Source: Microbacterium sp. zg-B96 (lineage in GTDB: Bacteria; Actinomycetota; Actinomycetes; Actinomycetales; Microbacteriaceae). Taken from it: a stretch of 64,000 nt of DNA. Under the pieces are notes generated by a model, which ran no database searches, was not told the origin of the DNA, and was given only the letters and a program-made list of their open reading frames with translations. Shown one piece after another: positions 63,099-64,000 of the stretch. Within the stretch, counting starts at the first letter, position 1. Every line of letters begins with the position of its first letter. Both the position numbers and the translations under genes were made by a program. The stretch is from assembly GCF_030246865.1 (NCBI RefSeq), contig NZ_CP126738.1, forward strand, positions 2,976,001-3,040,000. The letters are read 5' to 3'.

Positions 63099-64000
63099 TC
63101 AGGCCACGCTCTTGACGCGCGGCGCGACCTCGGTGTGGAGCAGCTGGAGGCTGTAGTTCCAGGGGGCCGGGTCGTCGATGAAGTCGTGCCCGAAGATGAG
63201 CGTCGTCCCCCATCCGCCACTGTCGTCCATCAGGTTGTTGAGCTTGGCTACGACGGTGTCGGGGCTGCCCACGATCATGCTCTCGCGCACGAGCTCGATC
63301 AGGTCGCTCTTGTCATCCCACAGCGGCTTCACGCCGATGCGGGCAGCGCGACGCTGCTCGTTCGGGATGAGGTGCTCGCGCCAGGCATGACCGATCGGGC
63401 CTTCGACGACGAGCCGCTCGGCTTCGGCATCCGTGTCCGCGACGAAGATCTCGCGGCCGACATGGTGCGAGGCGCGACTGAGAGTCGACACATCGATTCC
63501 GCCGTCACGCGCGCCCTGAAGATAGGTCTCCCAGTGGTTGCGCACCAACTCGGGGCTACCACCGAAGGAAAGGGGGATGAAGCCTTGGTTGCCGGCGTAG
63601 GCGATCGACGTCGAGTTGGGGCTGGCACCGGCCATCGCGATGGTCATCTTGCCGCCGTACGGGCGCAGGTCGCGCAAATGATGCCCGCCGTGCTCGCTCC
63701 CGGGGAGCTGCGAGGTCCAGTACTTCCCCTCGAACTTAACCGGGCCGCCGGCCCAGATCTGCCGCATGAGCGCAAGGGACTCGATCGACATGTCGAGGTT
63801 CTCGGCCTGCGACGTGAACCCGTGGAACTTGGCATCCACCGGGTTGACACCCGTGGCCACGCCCAAGATGTAGCGCCCCTGCGTGATGTGGCTCATCCAT
63901 GAAGTCTGCGACGCCAGGTGGGCCGGGTGCTGGTAGGGCAGGAGGTGTGCGCCGGGCGCCAGGATGATGCGCTCGGTCTCCCGCGCCGCAGCCGCGAGCA
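63099..64000 (-). CDS. LLM class monooxygenase, 5' end beyond the window
   Basis: At least 300 residues of a luciferase-family flavin monooxygenase. The frame is open to the edge of the window, reading ERIILAPGAHLLPYQHPAHLA before GRYILGVATGVNPVDAKFHGF, the usual FMN-site region of limonene- and diketocamphane-type monooxygenases. The C-terminal PWNYSLQLLHTEVAPRV motif is also typical of that group. It probably uses reduced flavin from the reductase encoded at 58553. It is upstream of enoyl-CoA hydratase, CoA ligase and SDR on the same strand, suggesting breakdown of a terpenoid or alicyclic compound. Confidence 0.87.
   Translation of the reverse strand, partial: LAAAARETERIILAPGAHLLPYQHPAHLASQTSWMSHITQGRYILGVATGVNPVDAKFHGFTSQAENLDMSIESLALMRQIWAGGPVKFEGKYWTSQLPGSEHGGHHLRDLRPYGGKMTIAMAGASPNSTSIAYAGNQGFIPLSFGGSPELVRNHWETYLQGARDGGIDVSTLSRASHHVGREIFVADTDAEAERLVVEGPIGHAWREHLIPNEQRRAARIGVKPLWDDKSDLIELVRESMIVGSPDTVVAKLNNLMDDSGGWGTTLIFGHDFIDDPAPWNYSLQLLHTEVAPRVKSVA

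Overview
The window is GC-rich (about 70%) and gene-dense, with many ATGA/GTGA stop-start overlaps, many probably leaderless genes, F420/flavin-type LLM oxidoreductases and LacI regulators. It looks like an actinobacterium of the Microbacteriaceae, most likely Microbacterium. That genus call is inference from gene content and base usage; no rRNA or tRNA gene is present to confirm it.

Positions 1-16.9 kb hold a plant-polysaccharide (pectin/rhamnogalacturonan) sugar-acid regulon. It has a sugar ABC lipoprotein (partial), a GH43-like protein with a Gfo/Idh/MocA oxidoreductase, an operon of ABC exporter-like protein, oxidoreductase, DUF6807 protein and cupin, a CE12-type acetylesterase, a degenerate M24 peptidase and a LacI regulator. 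A tight operon then encodes an apparently complete oxidative uronate route: SDR (uronate dehydrogenase-like), enolase-superfamily dehydratase, KdgD and ketoglutarate-semialdehyde dehydrogenase. Near-identical 14-bp palindromes (GGAAAnCGnTTTCC) precede nearly all of these units, the GH35 beta-galactosidase (16.96 kb) and the secreted PL11 rhamnogalacturonan lyase (45.5 kb), so they probably form one LacI regulon.

Positions 17-23.3 kb carry GH35 plus the Leloir genes galE and galTK, with a divergent GalR-like LacI protein. This fits galactose release from pectin side chains. Positions 23.4-32.9 kb carry a ribose-type ABC importer, a divergent FAD monooxygenase with MarR, an alpha/beta hydrolase, an APC permease and a TetR/SDR pair sharing a perfect palindromic operator. 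Positions 33-41.5 kb hold a GH3 glucosidase, a type B carboxylesterase, an LLM oxidoreductase, an orphan DNA methyltransferase, a lipoate ligase-like protein and a DEAD-box helicase. Positions 41.5-47.4 kb hold a hydrolase, the PL11 lyase and a MarR-MFS efflux pair.

Positions 47.4-57.9 kb include an alditol oxidase-like enzyme and a full L-rhamnose module: LLM and aldo/keto reductase, RhaR, then rhaM-rhaI-esterase-rhaE-rhaB. The rhamnose module is bracketed by two copies of an unusual repeat array. Together with PL11 and CE12 the window can in principle take rhamnogalacturonan to rhamnose, galacturonate and galactose and burn all three. Positions 58-64 kb hold an acyl-CoA style catabolic cluster: MaoC, flavin reductase with an IclR-like tail, SDR, CoA ligase, enoyl-CoA hydratase and an LLM monooxygenase cut by the window end.

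The least explained signals are mirror-tandem repeats at gene ends (two forward and two reverse copies of a word, period 18-20 bp), a frame-independent excess of the 7-mer GGATGCC/GGCATCC, a palindromic insertion inside the methyltransferase gene, and a small helical domain apparently shared by the GH3 enzyme and the neighbouring SDR.
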